The translations under genes were made by a program, and so were the position numbers. Below, piece after piece: positions 45,201 through 54,770 of a stretch of DNA of 64,000 nucleotides; within the stretch, counting starts at the first letter, position 1, and each line of letters begins with the position of its first letter. Origin of the DNA: Undaria pinnatifida (lineage: Eukaryota; Sar; Phaeophyceae; Laminariales; Alariaceae); NCBI GenBank assembly GCA_012845835.1, contig JABAKD010000009.1, forward strand, positions 14,292,274 through 14,356,273. The letters are read 5' to 3'. The notes under the pieces are model-generated. The model was not told the origin of the DNA, ran no database searches, and saw nothing but the letters and a program-made list of their open reading frames with translations.

Positions 45201-48200
45201 GAGGTTAAGCCTGGGACGGCACTTCAAAATATGGAGGTGGTAGAGGGGAAGGAGAAGCTGGAGCGACGGGGCCCGCAGCACGACCGGCGGCAGCGGCAGC
45301 GACAGCAGCGGCAGCGAAGCTTAAACCTGTCTTCAGAAGACAGGACGCCCGGCAATGACGGGGGGCGGGCGCGAGAACGGGCGGGTGTCGGCGGGGGGGG
45401 TGGTGTGGGGGTCGCCGGAGACCGCCGGCTTGGGGCGGACAAGGGCGGGGACGGGTGTAAGGTGACGGTCTGCGCCGCGCCGGCGAGAATTCCTTCCGGA
45501 CTAGAGGAAGAAGAGGGGGAAGGGAAGGGGAAGGAAGGGCGCGGGGGGGGTCAGCAGGAGGGGAGAAGTGTCTGCCATTCGGTGACGGTGGAGGGGAACG
45601 GGGCAGCTGTCGGCGGGGTGCTGGAGTTGCCGGATAGACCTCAGGTGACGGGGCGGGGGGGGGTTGATGCCCTGGTTGCGGTCTTCCATGCACTTTGGGA
45701 GGTGAACACGTGAATAGGTACAGAGATACTCATAGTGTTCCTCTGGTGCTCGGGAATGGGGAGAGGTTTTTGGCTGCAGGCAGTTTTCAGGTCGTCGTTG
45801 GAAGACGGCTCTTTGCCAGCGGTATATATGATGGCGCAGAACGCGATCGCATTCCTGCATGCATCAAACAGACGAGACAAGCGGGCATACAGGCATCCCC
45901 CCATGGTCACTATATTCTTCAACTTTACTACTTCGCCACTGTTCGTCAATCTCCCCTCCCCTCCCCTACCTCGCCCCCCGCCCCTTCCTTCCCGCCTTAA
46001 CCCCTCCTCCCTCCCCTTACTTCATCCCCCCCCCCCCCCCCCCACCCCTCCCTCCCACCCTGCCCCTCTCCCGCTCGCCCCTGCCCACCGCCCCCCGTAC
46101 CCCCCACCCCGCCTCTCCCACCCCACTTCCCCCCTTCCCCTCTTCCTTGTACTTCGTTGTTCCGTTACAGACCGGCCGATGGTATCTTAGCGCGCACTCG
46201 GCGTGTGGCGATGCGTCCCCCCACCGCTCTCGCCGTCGCCTCGAAAACGAAATTTTAGCCCTGGAGACAGATGGTTTAGATTTGGAAGCGTCGGAGCCGG
46301 AAGAGAAAGGGGAGCGAAGGGTGGTAGCGGCGGCAGGCGGAGGGGAAGGAGGAGGAGGAGGAAGAGGGGAGGGGGGAGCAGGAGCAGGAGCGGGAGGAGG
46401 TGGAGGAGGGGGGGGAGGAAGAAGAGGAAGCGGTGGAGAGAAAGTAAACATCTTTGGCAGCGACAGCGGCTGGGGGCTTGAGGTTCTGTCGCTCCAGCGC
46501 GACTGGGCGCACGTAGAGTGGAGCGCGGAGATGCTTGTGCCGAATGTAAACGGTGCTGGCGGTAGCGGTGGTGACGGTGGGGATGGTGAGGAAAAGACGG
46601 CGGCGGCGACGGATGCGGTGGAGGCGTGTCTGCCCGGGGGAGCGGGGAAGGAAATGTTCGTCATTCGCGCGGCTGCTTTCGCGGAGGTGAGAGACGGTTT
46701 AGGGGAAGGTGTTGACGCCGTAGTGGTGGTGGATTGGTTATGGACGCTCCCTTTCTCGGATTGTTGTGCTCACACGTACACCGCCCACCCCTCTACGAGT
46801 ACGTACACCGGAATCGGAATCCGACTGATCGCCACTCTCTTGTTCTTGCCGTCTGCCTGCCTGCCTGCCTGCCTCGGTCGTTCTCCCACCCCCTCCCTCC
46901 CTCACAGGAGATGTCTATTAGGAGTAGGAACGGTGCTCCGTCTCGAAAGGGATGCGTGGTCAATGGTCAAATGACTGAGGCAAGCAACAAATGAGTACGC
47001 CCCCCCCTCCTCCCTCCCTCTCTCCGTGGCGTCGTGTCTCGACCCCCGCTTCCCCGCTTCCTCTGCTTTCCCCCCCCTCTATTAATAGGCATGTCCTCGA
47101 GGCGCCGTCGACGTAAGCGGCGTTGACCTAGTTCAGCAAACAGTGTCGAACAAGGGGGGAGGCAAGGGCCGGGATGAGAAGGAGGGGGAGGTTCGTCGCT
47201 TCTCGTGCGTTGGCGCAGAGCTGCCGATGGTGATGAGAAAAGAAGGCTCGGCAAAGGTATTCGGGGTAAGAGCCTGCTGTTTCGGGGTTTTTACACCTTA
47301 CCCAAGGGGTGGCGGGGGTGGGGGTAGTGACGAGGTGGTATTTATAGGGGGGAGGGGTGGTTGTTGTAGTGGGCGAGGGGGGGTAGTGGTATTGGTGGTG
47401 GAGATCATGGCGACAGTGTTGGTGGTGGTTGTAGTGATGGTTGTCGTTATGGTGATAGTGGGGATGGCGGCGTCGTGTGCTGGTAGTAATAGTTGTCATG
47501 GTGCGCTGAGGGGTGGTGATGGTGGAGATGGTGACAATGATGGTGGTGGTTGTGGTGTTAGTCCTGCCCCCCCCCCCACGTCTTTCGCCCCCTTGCCTGT
47601 GTATACAGTGCGTCGCAAAAGTAACGAGGTACCCCCCCCCCCCCCCCGTATTGTCTAGAGGGGGGAGATAGGCGGAAGGGAGCGACCCCGACTGTCGATG
47701 AAGTACCGAGAGATACCCCCCCACCCCTCCCTGCAGGGGAGAGAAGAGGGAGGAGAAGTGAGCGGAGCGACCCCGGGATTGTCGATGACGTGCTCCCACT
47801 CCACTCCATCCAGCAGGCAAATGCCTCGAAACTCACTGTACGTTTGTTTTCCTCCCGTATCCCCCCCGCTGCCTGTCCCCGCTCTCGGCTTCCGCCCCCA
47901 CTGCTCTATGGGGGAATTAACTTTCGGCGTCTCTGATGGTGGCTACGACCGCTGTGGCTTCTTCGACGACGGCTTCGACTGGCGGTGGTGGTGGCGTTGG
48001 CGATGGTGGTGGTGGTGGTGGTGATGGTGGTGGCGGTCGCGGTGGTGGTGATGTTTGTGGTGGTGCCGGTGGGGGTAAACAGGGACGGCCGCAAGTCCTC
48101 TCCAATTTCGTCCGCAACGAGCTCGGCACGGCAGCAACAGCAACGGCTGGGGCGGCGGCGGCTGCTGCCGCGGAAGCTACAGCAGCTGCAGCGGCAGCGG

Positions 48201-51200
48201 TAGCAGCACCGGGAGACGCTGGCCGTGCCCGCCGCCGGGAGCTCAGCGAAGAGGCCCCCCCCTCCGCCGCCGCCGCTGCTGCTGCCTCGACCATAAATAG
48301 GACAAGGGTCTCGGGCACAGCTGTCTTCGGCAGCAAGGTCTTGATAGAGGGAAAAGGAGCAAGGGAAGAGCAGGGGGCCATGGGGGAGAAGGAGGAAGAG
48401 GAAGAGGAGGAGGGGAAGGGGAGGGGGGGCGGCGGTAACGGGGAGCGTGCGATTGCCACCATAGGGGTGGAGCGCCGCGTTTTGGTACCGGAAGGGGGGA
48501 GGGGGGGCGGTGATGACGAAGGGAAATCGGCTGAGTGGCGGTGGCGCGGGCCGAGTCCGCCATCGCTGTGGTACACTCTGGAGATGTCTGGCCGCGAAGT
48601 TGGAGCATCAATGGAGGTTAGGCTATCAGGTCCGTGTCGTCTGCCTGCTGATTGTCTGTCGATCTGTAGGTAGCTTTGCGGTCGGTCTGCGGCTTCGCTA
48701 TGCTGTCGCTGCTGCTGCTTTCACCGCTGCTGCTGCTGCTGTGTGTGTCTTTCTGCGCGTTTGTGATTATGTTTTTTTTTGTGTTAGCTTTGAATTGGGT
48801 TGTGCGTGCACGCCTAGTTCTAGAGTTAGCTTTTGTGCGGTCGGAACAAAAGCGAGGGTATAGGAGGTGGGAGGAAGGCAAGGGGGGGCGTCTTTCAAAG
48901 AGGTTGCGTTATTTCACGCACCACTGCGTGCTGTGTATTCGTCGCGCCATAGCCACCGTGCGCGTACATAGCGTATCGAGCGAAGGCACGCATATTTAGT
49001 ATGTTCGCCTTTTTTCATCGCTCCTCACCCCTCCTCCCCCTCCCCTCCTCCCCCTCCCCCCCCCCCCCCTCCAACCCCTACTCTCCCCCCCCCCCGCTCT
49101 CCCCCTCCTCCTTCCCCTACCTCTCCCCCCCACCTCCTCCCCCCCCGTGCCCGATCTCCTACCGTGTTTTCCTCGTTCCTGCCTCCAGTGAACTCCTCCG
49201 CCCCTCTCTCTTCCGGCTCGTACCCCTCCTCCTTGTCCTTGGGGTCGCCATCACCTTGGCACATGGGTCCCGGGTCGTTAACACCTCCACCGTCGTCTCC
49301 GGCACTGCCGTTGAACATGAGCGTGGCGATGCGAGTGGGGGCGCTTCCGGTAGTGGATGCTAACGGTGAGAGCTTAATTGAATTGAGCGATGTTTGCAGC
49401 AAACGATGTTTTTTTGGTTTTTTAGTTATTAGGTTTTGTTGATTTTGGTTTTGTTGATTTTGGTTTTGTTGATTTTGGTTTTGTTGATTTTGGTTGGTTT
49501 TGGTTATGTTGGTTTGTTGGGTTAGGTTTTGGTTGAGAGAAAATGCAGAGAGAACCCCCCGTGCGCAAAAACTCGTGCTTACTTTCTCCCTTTCTCTATC
49601 TGTGTGTTTCTGCCGCGCGTGTCCTCCAACTTTTGTCTCGGGACACACTCTTCGTGTGAAAAACAAACTGCAAGGCGTGGCGCGTGAAGGCACGTGGGTC
49701 CTCTGGACAGCCGACGCCCTCAGCGAGCCCGCAGAGTGGAGCCAATCCGGCGATGAGGGAGTTGGAAGGGGCAAAACCTCCGGATTAAGAGGCAAAAAAA
49801 CACGACTAGAAAACGAAGCCGTCAAGGGCTACGATGCCAATGGATACGATGCTAATGGCTATGATGCTAACGGCTATGACGCTAACGGCGTTCATGTCGA
49901 AATCTTGCCGACGTGGGGAACGACTTTCACGTGGAACGTGTCACACCCCCCACCCCTCCACCCCGCTGCCGTCTGGGGGGGGGCGGGCCTCGGGAAGGGC
50001 ACGGCGGCTACGACATTGTTTATGGTAGTGTCGGGAGAGACAGTGGTGGAGGCTGCGGCGCGCGAAGCGGCGTATGGGGGGGGGGGTGGAGGGGGGGTTA
50101 AGGAGGGGGGGATGAGGAGGGAGTTGGATGGGGGAGGGGAGGGGGGAGAGGGGGGCGGGGGAGTGAGGGAGCTATGGACGCTTGGCGTGGCTCCTGAGGT
50201 GACGTTTAGGTGAGGGGCGTGCATTTGAAGAGGCTCGACCGTGAGAGGTATTGTCACGTTGTGTCGGGGGGGGGGTGATGGAAGTTTTGTTGTGTCGTCG
50301 TCGTCATCGTCGTCGTCGTTGTTGTTGTTGTTGTTGCTGTCGCTGCTGTTGTTGTTGTTGTTATTGTTATTGTTGTTGCTGTTCTTGCTGTCGCTGTTGT
50401 TGGTGTTGCTGCTGCTGTTGTTGCTGTTGTAATTGTTGCTGGAACTGTTGTTTTATGCCTAGCATCCCACCCCACCCAACCCCATCCCGAAACCCGTCGT
50501 CGGCCACAGGTACTGCACGGAAGACATCTGTCCCGCGTCGAGGGGTGTGTGCCGCGCGGCTAGGGGTGGCAGCGGCGACGACTACGTGACAGTGTCGAAA
50601 TGCCACTGCTACTACGGCTACGGTGGAGAGGCGTGCGCCCAGCGCGTGGTCTCCTATGTGGCCCTTCTGTTTCAGGTACGAAACACATCATACTGTAGTG
50701 AGCGAGGCGGGGCATGGAGGAGTGAAGCGGGGTGGGGCAGAACGTGGCGGAGCGGGTTGGGGCGCAGCGGATTGCGGCAGGGTTGGACGGGATGGGACGC
50801 GCCGGGACGGAACGAAATGGGACGGGGCGGGGCGCGGCGGGATGAGGCGGGGCGGGGCGGAGCGAGACGCGATCGGGCGGGCCAGCGGCGAAGCTGTGTA
50901 CGGTCGGGCGCCCCGTGTCGCGATTTTATATTTTCCTCCCCAGAGGGGGCTTGCTGTGTCTCTCGCGTTCTGGCCCCCCCTATGTTGCCTTTTCTCGATA
51001 TTTTGTTGCCTTTTCTCGATGTTTTTCTGCCCCTTTTTACTGCTCTTACTATTTTTCCCCCTTCATGTCTTCTTCTTTTTTAATCTCTTTTTTGTCTCCC
51101 TCTTTTTCTCGCTGTTGCGTCATTTTTTTCTTGCTGTATTTCTCTCGCATTTTGTGGCTGTACTCTTGCTCGTTTTTTTGCATTCCGCCGTCCTCCTTCT

Positions 51201-54101
51201 GCTGTGCCAGTTTTGTCTCCTCGTGCTGTCGAACTTGGCCGTTGTCCCGGGAGTACGCCTGGCCCTGCGCCTGGGGGCGGCTACGGGGGCGGCCCCCGCG
51301 GTGGTGCTGGCTTTGACGGGAGCAGCATCCGCCGCCTACCACGTGTGCGACCTGGAGGTACGTGCGGGTGTTGCGACTCGTCAGAGAGGGGGCAGGGGGG
51401 CGGGGGGGAGGGGCAAAGGCAGGAGGGCTGCTGTAAGCTTGCCTCTGCCGCCGCCGCTTGTAGACTACTTAGTATGTATGTTGTTGTCGATTTTCTGCTG
51501 CCGCACCCTGCGTACACACCATCTCCTCTGTGGGGACACGCACCCATCGGGCCACACTATCGCTCGTTTGCAGCGGCAGCAGCAGTGACAACAGCACGCA
51601 GACCTTCAGAGTAGTACGCACCACTAGTTGTCTCGGCAAAACCTTTGTTCTCGCTCAGAAACCTTGACACGATCCGATCCCCCCTTCCGTCTCCGCCCCT
51701 CTCCCCGCCGCACGTCCTTCTTCGTGCTGCGGTATGCCAAAAATACCGCGCCATCCCGGTCTGCCCCGTGCCGCCCCGCCCGCAGCTGACATGCGCTTGG
51801 GGGTTGATGAGCTTCCACTCCCTCCAGTCTCTGGACTTTTTTTTCAGCTTTTTCTCCGTCGCGGCCCTGGCCGTACACCTCTGCCCGTTGCCCTGGGACG
51901 AGCCGCTAGTGTCCTTCAGTGGCACGCCCCCCAGCGTCGGCGGCGGCGCAGCAGCAGCGGGAGCAGCGGCGGTGGCAGGGTCGGTGTCAATGTCGGCGTC
52001 GCCATCCGCCGCCATGGCAGCGTCGGCAACAGCAACAGCATCAGCAGCAGCTGCCGCTGTCGTTGTCGGGACTTGTGGACTGCCCGGAAAAATCGGACAA
52101 ATCGGAAAAACCGGAAAAATCGGAACTGCCGGAAAAGTTGGAACTGTCGGCAAAAACGGAACGACCGGAAATGTCGGGACCATGGGAACCACCGAACGGC
52201 TGGGGATCGGCCCGGGCGATGATATCGCTGGGGACGAGGGTGATGGTGCTGGTGCCGGTGCTGGCGGCAGCGTTGCTGGTGCTGGAGCTGGTGGTGGCTG
52301 TGGTGGTGGCGCCGTCGTCGGCCTCCATGGTCTTGATCTCGACGACAAGCGCTACCCGGGCATGACGGACGCGAAGGCGCGGAGCGGTCGCGTCGGCGGC
52401 CGGAGTCGGGGTCGAAACCGCTCACTCGGCGGCGGCGGCAGCGACGGCGGTGGTACCGGTGGCAAGAAGGGGAGCTTCGCGACAACCGCCCTCGAGAGGA
52501 ATGGTAACGCCCATAGGAGAGGTGGCAGCGGAGAAGGAGGAGGAGCGGGGGGGAGTGAAAGCTGTAATGTTGATGGCGTGGAACGCGTTGATGGTGGGGG
52601 GTGGGGGGCGGAGGGTGGTGGTGATGGCCATGGCGGTGGTGGTAACGGTGGTGGTGATAGGGGTGATTCTGGGGCGGCGGGATCACGCCTGGCGTCGCTG
52701 TACGTTTGCTTGATACCACCGCTGCTAGTCGGGGTGACAAACCAGCCGACCGCGGGCGCTAACCTGGCTCTCGTGTTCGCCATGTGCGGAGGTTTGCTAG
52801 CGTTCAGCTGGGGGAGACTCGTGGCCCGAGATCTCTACGAGCGGGCGGCGGAGGCGGCAGCGGCCGCGATGGACGAGGAGTGGAACAACGAAAGTGAGCA
52901 TGGAGGTGGGGGCGGGGCGGCGGGGGAAGGGAATTTGGTGGCCCCGCGGCGAACATTCGTCAGCAATGGGCGAGGCGGTAGCGGCGGCGTGGGCGGGGGG
53001 GGAGTGGGGGGAGGAGATGTGGTCGGGGTCGTGGAAGGGAGATTGGGGCGTACCTTCAGCGGCGGCGGCGGGAACGGGGCAAGGCATGGAGGGGTGGACC
53101 GCTCCGGATCTGGCTCGTCGTCGTGGGCGCTGAGAAAGGAAGGCGGTACTGACAACAACGACACAGGAGGGGCGGATGGGCAGGAGGAGGATATGCTGGA
53201 AACGCCGAGGTGCAGAAGCGACTCTCTCTCGCGCGTTCACCTGCGGCGCGGCCGGGAGCGAAACGCGGGTACCAACGAGGACTCGGGCAGTGTTGACGGC
53301 GGCGACGGCGTCAGCAACCTCATCGGCGGTGTCGGCGGCGGCCTTCCGCATGAGTTTTTGCTCCCAGCGCGGACGGCCCGAGCGCGGGGCGCTTCGACGT
53401 CGGGTCGAAGGGGGCCCGGCGGGGGCGGTGCTATCGTAAGGCAGGAGTCGAGTCGGCGCCGCGCGTGGTGCTGCGGCTCCACCACCGCCGCCGCTGTCGC
53501 AGCCGCCGCAGCGGCAGCCGCGGCTGCTGCTAGCAGCAGCAGCAGCAATATCAGCGTCGGCGGGACGGGTAACCGCGCCGCCGGCGGCGGTAGTGGTGTC
53601 TTAGGCAGGCCCACGAAGTGCGGGAAACTTTGCGCCGTCTTGCGGTCGGTGAAGCGCGTTGCCGTGGACCGCCGCCTGCTGGACTGGCGAGAGCTCGGAA
53701 TCGGGTGCACGGGGTTCGCGTTGGGCCTCGGGTGCTTCGCGGCTCAGGGGACATCGGCGACGGCTGGGTGGTACCATCTGTGGCACGGAGCCTGGCACGT
53801 ACTGGCCCTGGGCTCCACCGTGCACATTTTGCGCGCGCGGAAATGGGGCCCGCAGGAGTTCCTCCCGGAAGGGAAGGACGGTGGTAGCAGTAGCGGTGGT
53901 GGTGGCGGTGACGTTGGTGATGGTGGCGGTGGTGGTGGTGGGGGCGGCGCGGAGAGTGGGGTGTGGGCGCAGGGTTCGGGGCTCGGACAGCCCGGGGTTT
54001 CGGGTAGTAGGGTGGCCAGGTGGAGATCGGGGTGGGCGTGGGTGCGCCGCAGGTTCGGTGGTCGGGTCGAGACGCGGTCGTACGAGATGGTGCCAACGTA
54101 G
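42069..54101 (+). CDS. TMEM8: TMEM8/PGAP6-family protein: EGF-like domain plus CREST (DUF3522) membrane hydrolase, 5' end missing
   Basis: Thirteen exons join in frame: 42069-42274, 43187-43283, 43785-43901, 44257-44446, 44770-45644, 46171-46686, 47137-47256, 48083-48629, 49189-49365, 49675-50209, 50510-50675, 51211-51357, 51786-54101 (6,009 nt, about 2,002 residues and a stop). Order: large extracellular-type region with recurring G.W motifs, a six-Cys EGF-like module, then a multi-pass CREST core with family-typical Ser/His/Asp (GAASAAYHVCD), Asp (SLDF) and HxxxH (WHGAWH). Animal PGAP6 is a GPI-specific phospholipase A2; catalysis here is inferred. It is far longer than the usual about 770 residues because of Gly-rich insertions. 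The signal-peptide exon was not found. Confidence 0.9.
42330..42940 (+). repeat. (TTGG)-rich degenerate array, TMEM8-like intron 1
   Basis: About 600 bp dominated by GGTTGGTTGGTTG and GATTGGT units, strongly G/T-biased on the coding strand. Confidence 0.85.
43187..43283 (+). CDS. TMEM8: TMEM8-like exon 2
   Basis: Completes the split Trp codon to give GVWHFAVVGG, a G.W motif typical of the TMEM8 extracellular region, then YFAGPPDNLAFEASVIAE. Acceptor AAGGGCAG, donor GTGTGT. Confidence 0.75.
43785..43901 (+). CDS. TMEM8: TMEM8-like exon 3 (5' boundary tentative)
   Basis: Reads PAFASFISF, a Gly run encoded by GGT repeats, then HLLNLSLSYARVDFSTSCGG. The donor GTAAGC is excellent. The acceptor GTGTGCAG is chosen to keep phase 0 and lacks a strong pyrimidine tract. 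Confidence 0.6.
44257..44446 (+). CDS. TMEM8: TMEM8-like exon 4
   Basis: Reads NVVYPTLDRGNAAPGDCVRR and IAIPPAVVPTITGPPG, then Gly/Ala-rich sequence to ..MGRFL. The donor GTGAGC leaves phase 1, which joins in frame to 44770. A possible micro-exon at 44641-44685 would also keep frame. Confidence 0.7.
44770..45644 (+). CDS. TMEM8: TMEM8-like exon 5, with Gly-rich insertion
   Basis: Starts GSASDRSGENGGDDDN, then SWLGAFTVSPYDEIITVPFQ, a folded-looking segment. About 200 residues of Gly/Arg/Glu-rich sequence follow, containing three diverged repeats around VQENVEML, MENIEIV and LQNMEVV. It ends VLELPDRPQ before GTGACG and joins to TGRWYL in the next exon. Confidence 0.8.
46171..46686 (+). CDS. 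TMEM8: TMEM8-like exon 6
   Basis: TGRWYLSAHSACGDASP follows a textbook acceptor (CGTTACAG). After a Gly run encoded by GGA/GGAGGG, SLQRDWAHVEWSAEMLVP and MFVIRAAAFAE precede the donor GTGAGA. 172 codons, phase 0. Confidence 0.85.
46908..47006 (+). repeat. Short interspersed element with poly-C 3' flank, copy 3 (TMEM8-like intron)
   Basis: Almost identical to the 41424 copy over about 85 bp, then a run of C. It sits between TMEM8-like exons 6 and 7. Confidence 0.75.
47137..47256 (+). CDS. TMEM8: TMEM8-like exon 7
   Basis: 40 codons between TAGTTCAG and GTATTC: QTVSNKGGGKGRDEKEGEVR and FSCVGAELPMVMRKEGSAK. Phase 0 at both ends agrees with its neighbours. Confidence 0.65.
48083..48629 (+). CDS. 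TMEM8: TMEM8-like exon 8
   Basis: GRPQVLSNFVRNELGTA opens, then polyalanine and acidic/Gly-rich runs, ending SLWYTLEMSGREVGAS and MEVRLS. The donor GTCCGT (phase 1) is chosen because it alone keeps the next exon in frame. The acceptor GTAAACAG sits behind a G/T-rich tract, so the 5' edge is tentative. Confidence 0.65.
49189..49365 (+). CDS. TMEM8: TMEM8-like exon 9
   Basis: After a long C-rich tract and CCTCCAG it reads NSSAPLSSGSYPSSLSLGSP and later MSVAMRVGALPVVDAN. It ends in phase 1 at GTGAGA. Confidence 0.7.
49433..49497 (+). repeat. 15-bp tandem repeat, TMEM8-like intron 9
   Basis: Four near-perfect copies of TTTTGTTGATTTTGG. Confidence 0.9.
49675..50209 (+). CDS. TMEM8: TMEM8-like exon 10, with YDANG repeats
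   Basis: Joins as ..DANG then VAREGTWVLWTADALSEPAE (another G.W motif). It contains four tandem YDANG pentapeptides (about 49828-49890), VEILPTWGTTFTWNVSHPPP, a Gly-rich tract, and LWTLGVAPEVTF before the donor GTGAGG (phase 2). Confidence 0.8.
50290..50455 (+). repeat. (TTG/CTG/GTC) microsatellite, TMEM8-like intron 10
   Basis: About 165 bp of GTC, GTT and CTG triplets. Confidence 0.9.
50510..50675 (+). CDS. TMEM8: TMEM8-like exon 11, EGF-like domain
   Basis: Cysteine pattern C(x4)C(x6)C...C-H-C-YYGYGGEAC: six Cys with the final C.C..G.GG..C signature of EGF modules, as in TMEM8 just before the membrane core. It ends VVSYVALLFQ, entering the first membrane segment, at the donor GTACGA. Confidence 0.92.
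50700..50890 (+). repeat. Degenerate GGGGCGGAGC-type decamer array, TMEM8-like intron 11
   Basis: Repeated GGGGCGGRRC, GGGACGG and GCGGGATGA motifs over about 190 bp just downstream of the EGF exon. Confidence 0.7.
51211..51357 (+). CDS. TMEM8: TMEM8-like exon 12, first CREST helices
   Basis: FCLLVLSNLAVVPGVRLALR then VVLALTGAASAAYHVCDLE: two membrane helices ending in the conserved Ser..His..Asp cluster. Acceptor CTGTGCCAG, donor GTACGT, phase 0. Confidence 0.95.
51786..54101 (+). CDS. TMEM8: TMEM8-like last exon: remaining CREST helices split by giant Gly-rich loops
   Basis: Helix 1 (LTCAWGLMSFHSLQSLDFFF, about 51786-51890) holds the conserved Asp. A loop of about 260 residues includes a collagen-like G-x-y run (about 52077-52185). 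Two helices follow (SLYVCLIPPLLVGVTN.. and LALVFAMCGGLLAFSW, about 52690-52815). A second loop of about 280 residues has Gly, Ser and polyalanine tracts. The last helices (GFALGLGCFAAQG.. and WYHLWHGAWHVLALGS, about 53700-53830) hold the HxxxH pair. After a Gly-rich tail the stop is at 54099-54101. Confidence 0.93.
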   Translation: MTCAWGLMSFHSLQSLDFFFSFFSVAALAVHLCPLPWDEPLVSFSGTPPSVGGGAAAAGAAAVAGSVSMSASPSAAMAASATATASAAAAAVVVGTCGLPGKIGQIGKTGKIGTAGKVGTVGKNGTTGNVGTMGTTERLGIGPGDDIAGDEGDGAGAGAGGSVAGAGAGGGCGGGAVVGLHGLDLDDKRYPGMTDAKARSGRVGGRSRGRNRSLGGGGSDGGGTGGKKGSFATTALERNGNAHRRGGSGEGGGAGGSESCNVDGVERVDGGGWGAEGGGDGHGGGGNGGGDRGDSGAAGSRLASLYVCLIPPLLVGVTNQPTAGANLALVFAMCGGLLAFSWGRLVARDLYERAAEAAAAAMDEEWNNESEHGGGGGAAGEGNLVAPRRTFVSNGRGGSGGVGGGGVGGGDVVGVVEGRLGRTFSGGGGNGARHGGVDRSGSGSSSWALRKEGGTDNNDTGGADGQEEDMLETPRCRSDSLSRVHLRRGRERNAGTNEDSGSVDGGDGVSNLIGGVGGGLPHEFLLPARTARARGASTSGRRGPGGGGAIVRQESSRRRAWCCGSTTAAAVAAAAAAAAAAASSSSSNISVGGTGNRAAGGGSGVLGRPTKCGKLCAVLRSVKRVAVDRRLLDWRELGIGCTGFALGLGCFAAQGTSATAGWYHLWHGAWHVLALGSTVHILRARKWGPQEFLPEGKDGGSSSGGGGGDVGDGGGGGGGGGAESGVWAQGSGLGQPGVSGSRVARWRSGWAWVRRRFGGRVETRSYEMVPT

Positions 54102-54359
54102 TCGCCACAGCCGACACCGACGGTGGAAATGTGGCGGGAAGGGGAGACAGAAATGTGTGGCGGTGCCCACGAGTGATTTATGAGTCTTGTCGATGCTGCT
54201 GGTGCTCCGTACCTGGTACATACGAAGTATCGTATCAATGGTTGTTTTTCATTTTTCTTTGTTTTTGTTGTGTTTTTGCTGCTTTTGCTATTTTGTTGTT
54301 TTGTTATTTTCGTCGATATGGCGTGCGTAAAGAGCGAGTGGAGTGCTGTAATTATGATA

Positions 54360-54770
54360 CTGCTGTACTCGAGCTGCGCGGGCAGGAGAGTAATGCTGTC
54401 AGCAGTGAGTTACTGGTATTGTTGCTGCTACTGCTACAGTAGACTAGTAATATTAACTTTACTGCGTTAGAATACTGCTGCAACGGACTATTGTTACTGT
54501 GAATACCGCAGTAGACTGCTGCTGCAGTAGACTATTGCTGCGGTAGACTAGTGCTGCAATAGTGAGCTACTGCATCTGCAATACCTGGTAGGTAAGTTTT
54601 TGCCAATAGACTACTGCTTCTGCAATACCTGGTAGATAGGCTCCTGCTCTCAGTAGTACAGTAGTGGATTACTGCTAGAACAGTAGTAGGCTACTGCTAA
54701 GAAGACTGCTGCTACGACAGCAGTAGACAGTGGGCTACTGCTGCAAGTAGTATAGACTACTTTCACAGCA
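54360..54770 (+). repeat. Degenerate CTGCAGTAGACTACTG array
   Basis: Over about 400 bp the words TACTGCTGC, GCAGTAGACTA and CAGTAGTA recur in both orientations, giving many small palindromes. Two units contain CTGCAATACCTGGTAG. Confidence 0.75.

Noticed and set aside
49025-49825. 266-codon minus frame with Gln/Asn repeats resembling a prion-like protein
   Set aside because: The QN repeat is the antisense of the TTTTGTTGATTTTGG intron microsatellite, and the rest is antisense of TMEM8-like exons 9 and 10.
50254-50606. Homopolymeric Leu, Cys, Gln and Thr frames on both strands
   Set aside because: Products of the TTG/CTG/GTC microsatellite in TMEM8-like intron 10.
51557-52348. 263-codon minus frame rich in Pro and Ala
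   Set aside because: Antisense of the Gly-rich TMEM8-like last exon; composition only.
53551-54221. Minus frames of 188 and 206 codons
   Set aside because: Antisense of the CREST-containing exon, whose sense frame has clear homology.
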